The translations under genes and the position numbers were made by a program. A DNA stretch of 25,038 nt, from NCBI GenBank assembly GCA_002083365.1, contig LVWS01000014.1, forward strand, positions 1 to 25,038, written 5' to 3'. Below, piece after piece: positions 7,910-15,463 of the stretch. How positions within the stretch are numbered: position 1 is the first letter of the stretch; every line of letters starts with the position of its first letter. This DNA is from Nitrospira sp. SG-bin1 (GTDB lineage Bacteria; Nitrospirota; Nitrospiria; Nitrospirales; Nitrospiraceae). The notes beneath the pieces were generated by a model that ran no database searches, had not been told where the DNA came from, and saw only the letters and a program-made list of their open reading frames with translations.

Positions 7910-8909
7910 TCCGAGCCGGAACGCCGGCCGCCTCGCGAAGTTTCATTTCGATCTCGCGAGCCGTCGCGACATTGTTCTTCAGGAAGTCCCGGGCCGCGTC
8001 ACGCCCTTGGCCGATCCGTTCCCCTTTATAGGAATACCAGGCCCCTGATTTTTCGATGATCTTCTTGTCAACGCCCATATCGACCAATTCGCCGGTCTTG
8101 GAGATTCCCTCGGCAAACATGATGTCGAACTCCGCCTGTCGAAACGGCGGAGCCATCTTGTTTTTCACGACCTTCACACGGACGCGACTGCCCATGACGT
8201 CCTGACCTTCCTTGATCGATTCGATGCGACGGATGTCCAACCGGACGGACGAATAGAACTTGAGGGCGTTCCCGCCGGTGGTGGTTTCGGGATTCCCGAA
8301 CATCACGCCGAGCTTCATGCGAATCTGATTGATGAAGATCACCGTCGTCAGTGATTTTGAAATTGCCCCCGTGAGTTTTCTGAGCGCCTGCGACATGAGC
8401 CGCGCCTGAAGGCCCATATGGGAATCCCCCATTTCGCCTTCGATTTCCGCGCGCGGCGTCAAGGCTGCGACCGAATCGATGACGATCAAGTCGATGGCCC
8501 CGCTCCGCACCAAGGTTTCGGCGATCTCCAGAGCCTGTTCTCCTGTATCCGGTTGTGACACCAACAGATCATCGGCCTGCACGCCGAGTTTCTTGGCATA
8601 GGTCAGATCCAGCGCATGTTCGGCATCGATAAACGCGGCGACCCCGCCCGCCTTTTGAATTTCGGCGATGCAGTGCAGCGTCATCGTCGTTTTTCCGGAC
8701 GCCTCCGGCCCAAAGATCTCGATCACCCGTCCGCGCGGAAGCCCACCGACTCCGAGCGCAATGTCGAGGCCCAACGAACCGGTGGAGATCGCCGGGACGT
8801 CGATCTTCTCCTCGGCCCCCAATTTCATGATCGCTCCCTTCCCATACTGCTTCTCTATCTGGGACAGGGCTAAATCGAGCGCGCGCTTCTTATCCTCTTT
8901 CTCTGACAT
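7833..8909 (-). CDS. recA: Recombinase RecA
   Basis: ATP-dependent DNA strand-exchange protein and SOS coprotease. The 358 residues contain the Walker A motif GPEASGKTT (67-75), the Walker B region (DLIVIDSVAAL), loop 1 (EGEMGDSHMGLQARLMSQAL), loop 2 (GVMFGNPETTTGGNALKFYS) and the QIRMKLG signature. No intein interrupts it. The C-terminal tail (about 330-358) is charged and mixed acidic/basic (EKKAEAKEKEDKPAGRGEDK), as in other RecA proteins where it restrains DNA binding. A good ribosome site (TTAGGAGA) lies about 6 bases before the ATG. It heads the minus-strand run recA-recX-alaS-ruvX-mltG. Confidence 0.99.
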   Translation of the reverse strand: MSEKEDKKRALDLALSQIEKQYGKGAIMKLGAEEKIDVPAISTGSLGLDIALGVGGLPRGRVIEIFGPEASGKTTMTLHCIAEIQKAGGVAAFIDAEHALDLTYAKKLGVQADDLLVSQPDTGEQALEIAETLVRSGAIDLIVIDSVAALTPRAEIEGEMGDSHMGLQARLMSQALRKLTGAISKSLTTVIFINQIRMKLGVMFGNPETTTGGNALKFYSSVRLDIRRIESIKEGQDVMGSRVRVKVVKNKMAPPFRQAEFDIMFAEGISKTGELVDMGVDKKIIEKSGAWYSYKGERIGQGRDAARDFLKNNVATAREIEMKLREAAGVPARSEKKAEAKEKEDKPAGRGEDKRAHR

Positions 8910-8948
8910 ACGGATCTCCTAACAAGATGAGAAGAATGTATCCGAGGG

Positions 8949-8990
8949 ATTATACCGAAGCGGCCACGGGAAACCTAGTCTGAATCTGAC
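8949..8990 (-). promoter_or_regulatory. Likely recA promoter with an upstream imperfect dyad
   Basis: On the minus strand a perfect TATAAT (8954-8949) lies 39 bases before the recA ATG, which would give a leader of about 33 bases. The -35 is weak. Just upstream of it sits GTCAGATTCAGAC (8990-8978), an imperfect dyad with 5 of 6 pairs, possibly an operator. Neither the E. coli-type (CTGT-N8-ACAG) nor the Bacillus-type (GAAC-N4-GTTC) LexA box was seen, so SOS control here is unproven. Confidence 0.5.
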
Positions 8991-9289
8991 GGAACGGCGG
9001 CTCCGGCTCCGCCCTCCATGACACCGTCCGGCCGAAGTAGCGGATCTGTACTGTAGGTGCAAAGAACGATCATCGGATGGTCACTTCAGCACCGGCAGCC
9101 GTCCGGCATAACCATTGTGACGTCTCGTCGAAACATTCGAATTCTGTCATCATTCCAACATCTGCCGCACCAGTGCGGACCTTGCATGGAATACCTCCAT
9201 TCGGTAGGATGACACTAAGAAGACAGTAGTCGGTCACTGCGTGATCCCGCGCTAATCGAACGCTCCAGACAAACCGGGAAAGCCGCCAC
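8991..9289. other. Intergenic region between recA and the DUF697-like gene
   Basis: No convincing gene or RNA. A minus-strand frame from an ATG at 9291 to a stop at 9070 encodes 73 residues, ending in TEFECFDETSQWLCRTAAGA. The last third looks protein-like in composition, but no ribosome site or known family supports it. Confidence 0.3.
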
Positions 9290-10267
9290 ATGTCCCCTCC
9301 AGTAGACCAGGCTCTCCCCGACAATCCTCGATGGAAACCGCCGTTCTGGATATTGCTCGGATTCGGCGCTCTTCTTTTCCTCAGCCTCATCGCCCTGGCC
9401 AACGTCCTGGATATCGGTGAGCGCCTCAGCCGCCTCCATCATGCTCTGGAATTTGCGTTTTACGCACTTGTCCTCTGCGCCATCTATGGCCTGCTCATCA
9501 GACCGGTGCTCGCCGTGATCAGCATGAGCACGCATCCGCTTCAGCGCCTGCTCGTCTCTGACAGCGGCGTGACCCAGAAGGAATACAAGGCCGTGGCCAG
9601 ACGTTTCCTCCAGAGCGGCGGGCTGTCGGTGGAGGCCGCGAAGAGATTGGAGGAGTCGGTGTGGTCCGGTGTTGGGTTGGAACAGGAGGTGAAAGCCGCG
9701 CTCGCGGAGAAACGCACGGGCGCAGGCCAGATCGTGAAAGACCATGCGCGGCTGGCCTTCCTCAGCACGGCCGTCATCCAAAACGGCAGCCTCGATGCGC
9801 TGATGCTGGCCTATGCCAATCTCAAGCTCGTGCGCGCCCTGGTCACTCACTTTGGTTTTCGACCGTCGTTTCCCGCTTTGCTGACGATGTATGGACAAAT
9901 CCTCACCGCCGCCTTGATCGCCGAACGAGTCGAGGACATGCAACTGGAAGATGTGTTTCCACCCCTGAGCGCGTCGGTCGGCGGCGGCGTCATGTCCGCC
10001 ATTCCCGGCATGCATCTGATCGTCCATGCGTTGTTGCAGGGGATGGGAAGCGCATTCTTGACGTTACGTACTGGCTATCTCACCGAAGAATATATTCTCC
10101 GCGGGGCACAGGCCTTTGATCGACGTCGGGAACGCCAATCGGCCAATCGCCGCGCGGCGAAAGAATTACTGGGTGTCGTCCTGGCCACTGCGGCACAACT
10201 CCCCGCCTCCATGCGCACGCTCCTGAAAGCCGTCAATCTGTTCCGCGAACCAGTCCATCAGGGATAA
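9290..10267 (+). CDS. DUF697-like inner-membrane protein, 325 aa
   Basis: Two strong membrane helices lie near the N terminus (about residues 19-41 and 52-72). A cytoplasmic helical stretch follows, with the conserved-looking block FLSTAVIQNGSLDALMLAYA, LVRALVTHFGFRPS and AERVEDMQLEDV. A glycine-rich hydrophobic segment (GGGVMSAIPGMHLIVHALLQ) and RTGYLTEEYI come next. This pattern recalls the DUF697/YcjF group of membrane proteins, some of which are fused to GTPases; no GTPase domain is present here. Function is unknown. It starts about 380 bases from recA on the opposite strand, and I see no clear ribosome site. The family name is from pattern memory. Confidence 0.7.
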   Translation: MSPPVDQALPDNPRWKPPFWILLGFGALLFLSLIALANVLDIGERLSRLHHALEFAFYALVLCAIYGLLIRPVLAVISMSTHPLQRLLVSDSGVTQKEYKAVARRFLQSGGLSVEAAKRLEESVWSGVGLEQEVKAALAEKRTGAGQIVKDHARLAFLSTAVIQNGSLDALMLAYANLKLVRALVTHFGFRPSFPALLTMYGQILTAALIAERVEDMQLEDVFPPLSASVGGGVMSAIPGMHLIVHALLQGMGSAFLTLRTGYLTEEYILRGAQAFDRRRERQSANRRAAKELLGVVLATAAQLPASMRTLLKAVNLFREPVHQG

Positions 10268-10456
10268 TGGGGGACTGAAACTACGCTGATGATACTCATT
10301 AATAGAAGCACATCGTATTGCTCCCCTCTATAGAGATGGCACGCATGGCAATTCTGAGGCCGCATCTCGTTCAATGCCCCATGAGAAAAGCCGCAATGGA
10401 CCGGAAGAGACCCGCCCAAGTAAAATACGGCCGTTACGCTCTGGAGAAAGGATCTG

Positions 10457-11002
10457 ATGGACTTCATATCTCACGGCCTCTGGGGGTCGATTACCTTTGG
10501 TCGGAGGAACCGATCAAGTTTCGGATTAGCATTCGCCGTCGGCATGGCGCCCGATCTTTTTTCATTCGGAGTTTTGTACATCGCAGCCGCACTCGGCGTA
10601 TCGCCGAAGCCCGACTTCAGTCACGGTACTCCTCCGGAATCGACGATTCCTCAATACGTCCATCAACTCTACAATTACACCCATAGTTTCGTCGTATTTC
10701 TTATCGCCTTCGTCCTAGTGTGGCTCTTCCTGAGACGACCCGTCTGGGAACTCGGAGCATGGGGTCTGCATGTCTTGACCGACGTGCCTTTGCATTCGTA
10801 TGCCTTTTTTCCCACCCCGGTGCTATGGCCCATCTCCAACTGGAAATTCGACGGATGGCAATGGATGACACCTGGCATTCTCATTCCCAACTTCGTGCTT
10901 CTGTCGCTGCTCTACACCTGGTACATCCGGCATCTCTACTTGGCCAGCAAAAAAGAGAAGAAGCGACGGGAAGCCGTTTTCCATCGGTCTTCCGGCATTT
11001 GA
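10457..11002 (+). CDS. YdjM/DUF457-like integral membrane protein (putative metal-dependent hydrolase)
   Basis: A 181-residue protein with four or so membrane segments and histidine/aspartate motifs spread along it: DFISHGLWG (His6), GMAPDLFSF (Asp33), NYTHSFVV, and GLHVLTDVPLHSYAFFPTP, where HxxxDxxxH looks like a metal-binding set. This layout resembles the LexA-regulated YdjM-type inner-membrane hydrolase family, whose substrate is not established. A ribosome site (GAGAAAGGA) sits 5 bases before the ATG. The C terminus is basic (KKEKKRR) and probably cytoplasmic. It stands alone, with about 190 bases before it and a toxin remnant after it. Confidence 0.65.
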   Translation: MDFISHGLWGSITFGRRNRSSFGLAFAVGMAPDLFSFGVLYIAAALGVSPKPDFSHGTPPESTIPQYVHQLYNYTHSFVVFLIAFVLVWLFLRRPVWELGAWGLHVLTDVPLHSYAFFPTPVLWPISNWKFDGWQWMTPGILIPNFVLLSLLYTWYIRHLYLASKKEKKRREAVFHRSSGI

Positions 11003-11070
11003 AGCCTACCTGAGCCCGCACGCGCAATGCTCACCTCCTTACACACATCGCACGGCAATCACTGACCGGT

Positions 11071-11247
11071 TCATTTAAGCCGCTCAAGCGGGAACTCGAT
11101 GGGCTGCGAAAATATCGCGTCCGCCGCTTTAGGATCGTCTATGCCGTTAACTGGAAGAAACACATCATTCGCCTGATGGCCGTGGGTCACCGTCAATCTG
11201 TGTACGAAGTGCTGACGGAGAGGATCAGCCGAAAGACCCGAGAATAG
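11071..11247 (+). pseudogene. Remnant of a ParE/RelE-type toxin (C-terminal part)
   Basis: Translating this stretch gives about 58 residues: KPLKRELDGLRKYRVRRFRI followed by VYAVNWKKHIIRLMAVGHR, QSVYEVLTE and a TAG at 11245-11247. This matches the second half of ParE/RelE-superfamily toxins (PLKGEL.GLWRYRVGDYRIIY...VVLRVGHR..VY). The frame is open further upstream, but that sequence is not toxin-like and no start codon with a ribosome site precedes it. The N-terminal helices are missing and no antitoxin gene adjoins. I read it as a 5-prime-truncated relic. Confidence 0.65.
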
Positions 11248-11274
11248 CGATTCGTGCCTTGACTCCCTCTGGCA

Positions 11275-11303
11275 TTGCTTTTCCAAATGGATCAGGCTAT
11301 ACA
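11275..11303 (+). promoter_or_regulatory. Promoter just before the small coiled-coil gene
   Basis: TTGCTT (11275-11280), a 17-base spacer and TATACA (11298-11303). Initiation about 7 bases downstream would fall at roughly 11310, only 2 bases before the ATG at 11312. There is no Shine-Dalgarno sequence, so a leaderless mRNA is likely. Confidence 0.55.
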
Positions 11304-11311
11304 AGCAGCCC

Positions 11312-11581
11312 ATGACTGATGCTCAAGTTGAAGAAATCAAGCGACACTTTGGCGTCGTCGCAGAGGCCCTCCGAAGTGACATCCGCCAAATCGCTGAGGG
11401 CCATTCGGGCATTCGACATGAGTTGCAGGAGATGCGAGACGAATTCCGAGATGAATTCAAAGAAATGCGCGCCCTCATACGACTCTCATTCTCACAACTC
11501 GATCTACGAATCCGCACACTCGAAACGGACATCTCCATGCTCAAGGCCAGGATGGACCGTCTCGAAGCCCACCGCGCCTAA
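11312..11581 (+). CDS. Small coiled-coil protein, 89 aa
   Basis: An 89-residue, mostly helical, charged protein. Residues about 25-85 show a heptad pattern (HELQEMRDEFRDEFKEMRAL, then LRIRTLETDISMLKARMDRL) typical of a coiled coil. It has no signal peptide or membrane helix and no recognised family. The ATG at 11312 has no ribosome site but stands immediately after a good promoter, which supports a real transcript. It lies between the toxin relic and the ankyrin genes; its role is unknown. A scaffold or oligomerisation partner is only a guess. Confidence 0.65.
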   Translation: MTDAQVEEIKRHFGVVAEALRSDIRQIAEGHSGIRHELQEMRDEFRDEFKEMRALIRLSFSQLDLRIRTLETDISMLKARMDRLEAHRA

Positions 11582-11683
11582 CTCTTATTTATCTCCAGAT
11601 ATGGACTTTGGTTCTGAAATGAGCATTATCCAGATGCCGACTACCCGTATTGCTTACCACTCTTTTTAGGTTTGGAAACTGCC

Positions 11684-12910
11684 ATGATCTCACGCTGGGT
11701 AACGCTCAGTCTGGTCTGCGCCCTGCTGCCGCTGCTTCTGGCCATGCGACCAGTGGATGAGAAACTCTTGATCGCCGCCAGAGATGGGAATCTCAACCAG
11801 GTCAAGGCCTTGGTCGAGGAGGGAGCGAACGTGCAAGCGGCCAATGAGCAGGGCACGACGTCACTCCATGCCGCGGCCTGGAATGGGCATCGCGACGTGG
11901 TCGCGTTTTTACTGCGCAAAGCGGCTCCGGTGAATCATACAACCAGCGTCGGGGCCACTCCGCTCTATATTGCGGCACAGAACGGTCATCCGGCGGTGGC
12001 CGCGCTCTTGGTGAATAATGGCGCAACGGTGGATCACGCCACCAACATCGGGGTGACGCCGCTGTTCATCGCCGCACAGAACGGCCATCGGGAGATCGTG
12101 GCGCTCTTGCTCCAACACAAAGCCGACCCGAATCGGGCGGCAGAAGACGGGGTCACGCCCCTGTTCATCGCCGCGCAGAAAGGACATCACGATGTGATCC
12201 AGCGGCTGCTTCAACAGGGAGCCGATGGGAATCTCGCCTTGGCAGACGGTTCGACGCCACTATTCGTCGCGGCCCAAAATGGTCATGTCGAAACCGTGTC
12301 GCTCCTCGTGGATAAGGGCGCGGCGGTGAACCAGGCCATGACGGACGGCGCGACGCCACTTCTTGTTGCGGCACAGAACGGACATCTCGCCATCGTGAGA
12401 CTCTTGTTCGAACAGGGAGCGCTCGTAAATCAAGCCGTCCATAATGGTGTGACTCCGCTCCACGTGGCGGCGCAGAATGGTCACCGGGAAATCGTTACCT
12501 TCCTGCTGAACCAGAAGGCTGCCATCAATCAACGAGCACGGAACCATGCGACGCCGCTCTTTCTCGCCGTGCAGAATAATCACCGGGACGTCACGGCGCT
12601 CCTCTTGGAAAAAGGCGCCTTGGTGAACCAATCAACGCCTGATGGGGCTACCCCCCTCCACATCGCAACGGCAGCAGGCTATCGGGAGATGGCGACACTC
12701 CTTTTGAAAAAAGGAGCATCGATCAACGCGCAGACTACTGACGGAAAGACCCCCTTGCATCTGGCTGCCTATCATGGCAATCGGGAGATCGTGACGCTCC
12801 TACTCAAGCACGGAGGGAACAAACGCGCGAAAACGCAATCCGGCGAGCGCCCGATCGACCTCGCTCGGCAACAAGGCCACACTGCACTGCTTCCTCTTCT
12901 GAAACCGTAA
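11684..12910 (+). CDS. Exported ankyrin-repeat protein, 12 repeats
   Basis: The product is 408 residues: an N-terminal signal or anchor (ISRWVTLSLVCALLPLLLAM, residues 2-21) and then ankyrin repeats to the end. I count a capping repeat (DEKLLIAARDGNLNQVKALV), ten full 33-residue repeats of the form GxTPLfiAAQNGHreIVaLLLxxgAxvNqa, and a shortened last repeat (GERPIDLARQQGHTALLPLL). Ankyrin stacks bind other proteins, so a periplasmic or surface adaptor is likely. An in-frame TTG at 11672 exists, but the ATG at 11684 has GGAAA about 7 bases upstream and fits the signal peptide better. The next gene is a shorter homologue with a nearly identical last repeat. Confidence 0.88.
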   Translation: MISRWVTLSLVCALLPLLLAMRPVDEKLLIAARDGNLNQVKALVEEGANVQAANEQGTTSLHAAAWNGHRDVVAFLLRKAAPVNHTTSVGATPLYIAAQNGHPAVAALLVNNGATVDHATNIGVTPLFIAAQNGHREIVALLLQHKADPNRAAEDGVTPLFIAAQKGHHDVIQRLLQQGADGNLALADGSTPLFVAAQNGHVETVSLLVDKGAAVNQAMTDGATPLLVAAQNGHLAIVRLLFEQGALVNQAVHNGVTPLHVAAQNGHREIVTFLLNQKAAINQRARNHATPLFLAVQNNHRDVTALLLEKGALVNQSTPDGATPLHIATAAGYREMATLLLKKGASINAQTTDGKTPLHLAAYHGNREIVTLLLKHGGNKRAKTQSGERPIDLARQQGHTALLPLLKP

Positions 12911-12966
12911 GAGTCGGGTTTCCGTTCTTTTTTGCGAGTTGACACAACGGGAAAGGAGCCTGTGGA

Positions 12967-13512
12967 ATGACGGCGGTCGAGCCGCGCTGGAAGCTAGCCC
13001 TCTGTACGCTCGCAGTTGGCCTCTTAGCTGGCTGTGCCACTACGCCGGAGGAGAAGTTAAGAATGGCCGCCGCAGAGGGGAATCGCCTCCGGGTCGAAAC
13101 ATTCCTCGAACAGGGAGTCCATGCTCAGGCGGCCGATGAACGCGGCGTAACGCCGCTCTTCATGGCGGCAAAACATGGACATCGCGACGTAGCGATTCTT
13201 CTGCTGCAACGAGGAGCATCGGTGAATCCCGCTAGGCAGGACGGTGTGACTCCGCTCTTCATCGCCGTCCAAGAGGGACGACGGGATGTGGCGGCTCTGC
13301 TTTTGGAAAAAGGAGCGGATGTGAACTCACCGGCGAAGATCGGCGGAGTCACGTTGTTGCACATCGGAGCCTACCGAGGCGATCAGGAGATCATCACACT
13401 CCTGCTTCAACATGGAGCGGACAAGAATGCTCGATTGTCATCCGGCGAGCGCCCGGTGGATTTGGCTCAACAACAAGGCCACACAGCGCTGATCCCTCTC
13501 CTCGAGCCGTGA
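12967..13512 (+). CDS. Ankyrin-repeat lipoprotein, 181 aa
   Basis: A short signal peptide ends in a lipobox, LLAGC (Cys23), followed by Ala, so the mature protein should be lipid-anchored and probably sorted to the outer membrane. It carries about five ankyrin repeats, from EEKLRMAAAEGNRLRVETFL to the shortened SGERPVDLAQQQGHTALIPL. The fourth repeat has one extra residue (IGGVTLLHIGAYRG). The end differs from that of the upstream 408-residue ankyrin protein by only a few residues, so the two are tandem paralogues. AAAGGAG lies about 8 bases before the ATG, and the two genes are 56 bases apart, so they are probably cotranscribed. Confidence 0.9.
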   Translation: MTAVEPRWKLALCTLAVGLLAGCATTPEEKLRMAAAEGNRLRVETFLEQGVHAQAADERGVTPLFMAAKHGHRDVAILLLQRGASVNPARQDGVTPLFIAVQEGRRDVAALLLEKGADVNSPAKIGGVTLLHIGAYRGDQEIITLLLQHGADKNARLSSGERPVDLAQQQGHTALIPLLEP

Positions 13513-13591
13513 CATCCGTCTACATCTTAACGGCAAACCACCGACGCTCTTAAGCACGATGTCTTCTCGACAAAGCTTCTGTCGGACACCG

Positions 13592-13634
13592 TTCGCTGTT
13601 CATCAGCACGTTCGATTCCACCGCCAGCATGCCT
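13592..13634 (-). pseudogene. 43-base fragment matching the 3-prime end of thpR
   Basis: This stretch matches 16425-16467, inside the intact thpR gene, at 39 of 43 bases and in the same orientation. On the minus strand it encodes GMLAVESNVLMNSE against GLLAVESIVLMKSE in ThpR. Similarity fades on both sides. It looks like the relic of a second RNA-ligase-family gene or of a partial duplication. Confidence 0.6.
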
Positions 13635-14073
13635 CGACATGAATGCCGCGCGAACCGCTTATCGAATTTTGTAAAGGTGACTATCTTTCCTTTCCAATTC
13701 GGAACTTCATGAAGGAGAAGCCACCGTGATTGACCCATTAAGAATAGAGGGCACACCGGAATCATAAACGCTCGATCCGAAACAGACATGACGCCGGTTT
13801 CATGCGTATCCAGTCAGATACTGGGATGTATCTGAAGAGATAACACTGGTGCATATAGAGAGCGCCTCTCGATCTTCAGCCGCACACAGTTGCATCACCA
13901 AAGCACGAGACGGGGAAATCCCAATCCCCAATAACACATGGCATCGATCGTGCTCCATTGACATGCATCGGTTACGAATGCATTTCCGGATGAGAGCGTT
14001 AAGAATCATACCGCTATCAGAGAAGAGCGAAGGATCCAGAGGCCACCCTACTTAACTTAATAAGGAGGATCAC
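13635..14073. other. Intergenic region ahead of the lipase gene
   Basis: No gene recognised. It contains an 8-base perfect inverted repeat (TCAGATAC / GTATCTGA, 13814-13835, 6-base loop), which could be an operator. A perfect TTGACA stands at 13958-13963, but no good -10 lies at normal spacing (CATTTC). Just before the lipase ATG is a very strong ribosome site (AAGGAGG). Confidence 0.4.
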
Positions 14074-15432
14074 ATGGGACTCTTAGGCGAAGTCTTCGAC
14101 AAAAAAACTGACCCGGAAAAACGACGGGAAGCGGAGGCGAAGGAGATCAAGAAAGAGGCACGCGAAGACCGCAAAGAGGCTCGGCAAGACGCGCGCGAAG
14201 AAAAGAAAGAAGCGCGACAAGACGCACGGGATGACAAAAAGGAAGCGCGACAGGACAAGCGCGATGACATGAAAGAGATCCGTCAGTCCAATCTAAACGG
14301 CGAAGAGAAACGCGAAGCAAAAGCAGACGTACGGGACGATAAACAGGAAGCGATCCGTGACGCCAAGGATGACAAGCGAGACAGCCTTGACCGCATTCAA
14401 GATACGAAAAAGGACATGATTGAGGACATTCGACTTCAGGAAAAGCACGCTCTTGCCACCGCCAGTGCGCCGGGACCGCGTAGGCTTGACATCAAGCTCG
14501 CTCAGGAATTGCTCAACCTGACATGGAACGTGGAGGTCGGGGGCACAATTGATGGCTTCTCCCTTCGTGGGGAAACAATAGGTGAAGCACGGGCAATCAG
14601 CGGCAAAAATTGGAAGAGCGACACCGAGTGTTTCGTGGCCCGCAGCAATGGCAATGATGTGATCGTGGCCTTTCGTGGGTCCGAATCTCCTTTCACTCCA
14701 TCAGGTGGTTTCAGGGATTGGGCACTCACCAACTTTCGATCGGAGCGTATTGCCTACCCGCCGGCACCCAAATCCTGGCCGGATCAACGGTGGGTGCATG
14801 CGGGGTTTTGGCAAGCGTATCAGATCATTCGTAACGTCTTGATGGCGGAAGTCACTCGCCAGGCGACGCAGATGACACCAGCAAGACGCATTTTTGTCAC
14901 AGGCTACTCGCTGGGAGGCGCACTGGCAGTACTGGCCGCCTTGGATATCGCCGAAGGCATGGCCGCTATCGACAGGGCCAACGGCAACGGAACGATCCCG
15001 GTAGAACTCTTTACCTTTGCGGCGCCGCGAGTGGGAGATGCCAATCTGAACAATCTTCTCGCCGAACGGGTCAATAAATCGACGCTCATCGCATTCGGCG
15101 GCGATCCAGTCGTCCACCTGCCGCCGCTGGGTCCTAATTTCCCGATAACCTTCGAACACCCCATTGGCTTGGACTTGGCCGGGATCCATATCGGACTAGG
15201 AACACCTATCATACCCCAGGCCGGCCAGCAGTATCGGACTGCCGACACGCTGTTCTACATCGATAAGGATGGGATCGTGAGCAACAGCTATCCCATGGCG
15301 CAAGTTGCGCTTAACTTCCGCGATCATTTCCCGCCTGATCGTTACCAAGAAGCCTTGCTCAAGGTAGAGAACGCTCAAAGCCTGAATTTTGGACCGACAT
15401 CCACTCAAACCACTACCGCCAAAACGACGTGA
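14074..15432 (+). CDS. Class 3 lipase-like hydrolase with a long charged N-terminal repeat helix
   Basis: A 452-residue protein in two parts. Residues about 9-125 are almost all Lys, Arg, Glu, Asp and Ala, arranged in 11-residue units such as KKEARQDARDD, KKEARQDKRDD, KREAKADVRDD and KQEAIRDAKDD, which predict a long straight helix or coiled coil. Residues about 138-440 form an alpha/beta-hydrolase of the fungal-type (class 3) lipase group: VIVAFRGSE, nucleophile elbow VTGYSLGGALA (Ser279), FTFAAPRVGD, a likely Asp344 in GGDPVVHLPP and His418 in FRDHFPPDRY. There is no signal peptide, so it should act in the cytoplasm unless exported another way. Strong AAGGAGG ribosome site. A secreted protein follows 31 bases later. 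Substrate unknown: lipid or ester is a family-level guess. Confidence 0.85.
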   Translation: MGLLGEVFDKKTDPEKRREAEAKEIKKEAREDRKEARQDAREEKKEARQDARDDKKEARQDKRDDMKEIRQSNLNGEEKREAKADVRDDKQEAIRDAKDDKRDSLDRIQDTKKDMIEDIRLQEKHALATASAPGPRRLDIKLAQELLNLTWNVEVGGTIDGFSLRGETIGEARAISGKNWKSDTECFVARSNGNDVIVAFRGSESPFTPSGGFRDWALTNFRSERIAYPPAPKSWPDQRWVHAGFWQAYQIIRNVLMAEVTRQATQMTPARRIFVTGYSLGGALAVLAALDIAEGMAAIDRANGNGTIPVELFTFAAPRVGDANLNNLLAERVNKSTLIAFGGDPVVHLPPLGPNFPITFEHPIGLDLAGIHIGLGTPIIPQAGQQYRTADTLFYIDKDGIVSNSYPMAQVALNFRDHFPPDRYQEALLKVENAQSLNFGPTSTQTTTAKTT

Positions 15433-15463
15433 GGGTGGTAAACGACAGAAAGGGATCATCATC

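Noticed and set aside
9070..9291. Minus-strand frame of 73 residues divergent from the DUF697-like gene
   Set aside because: Its end looks somewhat protein-like, but there is no ribosome site or known family, and its ATG overlaps the start of the opposite gene. Kept only as a remark.
9215..10027. Minus-strand 270-residue open frame opposite the DUF697-like gene
   Set aside because: Antisense shadow; the plus frame has membrane helices and a conserved pattern, this one does not.
11684..12910. About 99-base periodic DNA as a possible tandem repeat array
   Set aside because: It corresponds to 33-residue ankyrin repeats in an open frame.
13550..13789. Minus-strand frame of 79 residues
   Set aside because: Only its 14 codons inside the thpR relic have meaning; the rest shows no family pattern, so it is debris and not a gene.
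13958..13986. TTGACA as the lipase promoter
   Set aside because: The -35 is perfect, but no acceptable -10 lies 16-18 bases downstream.
14107..14440. Repetitive DNA at the lipase 5-prime end as a possible repeat array or CRISPR
   Set aside because: The repetition follows 33-base (11-codon) protein repeats with codon-level variation and no spacers; it is coding.
14701..15189. Minus-strand 162-residue frame opposite the lipase gene
   Set aside because: It lies across the catalytic domain of the lipase and has no independent support.
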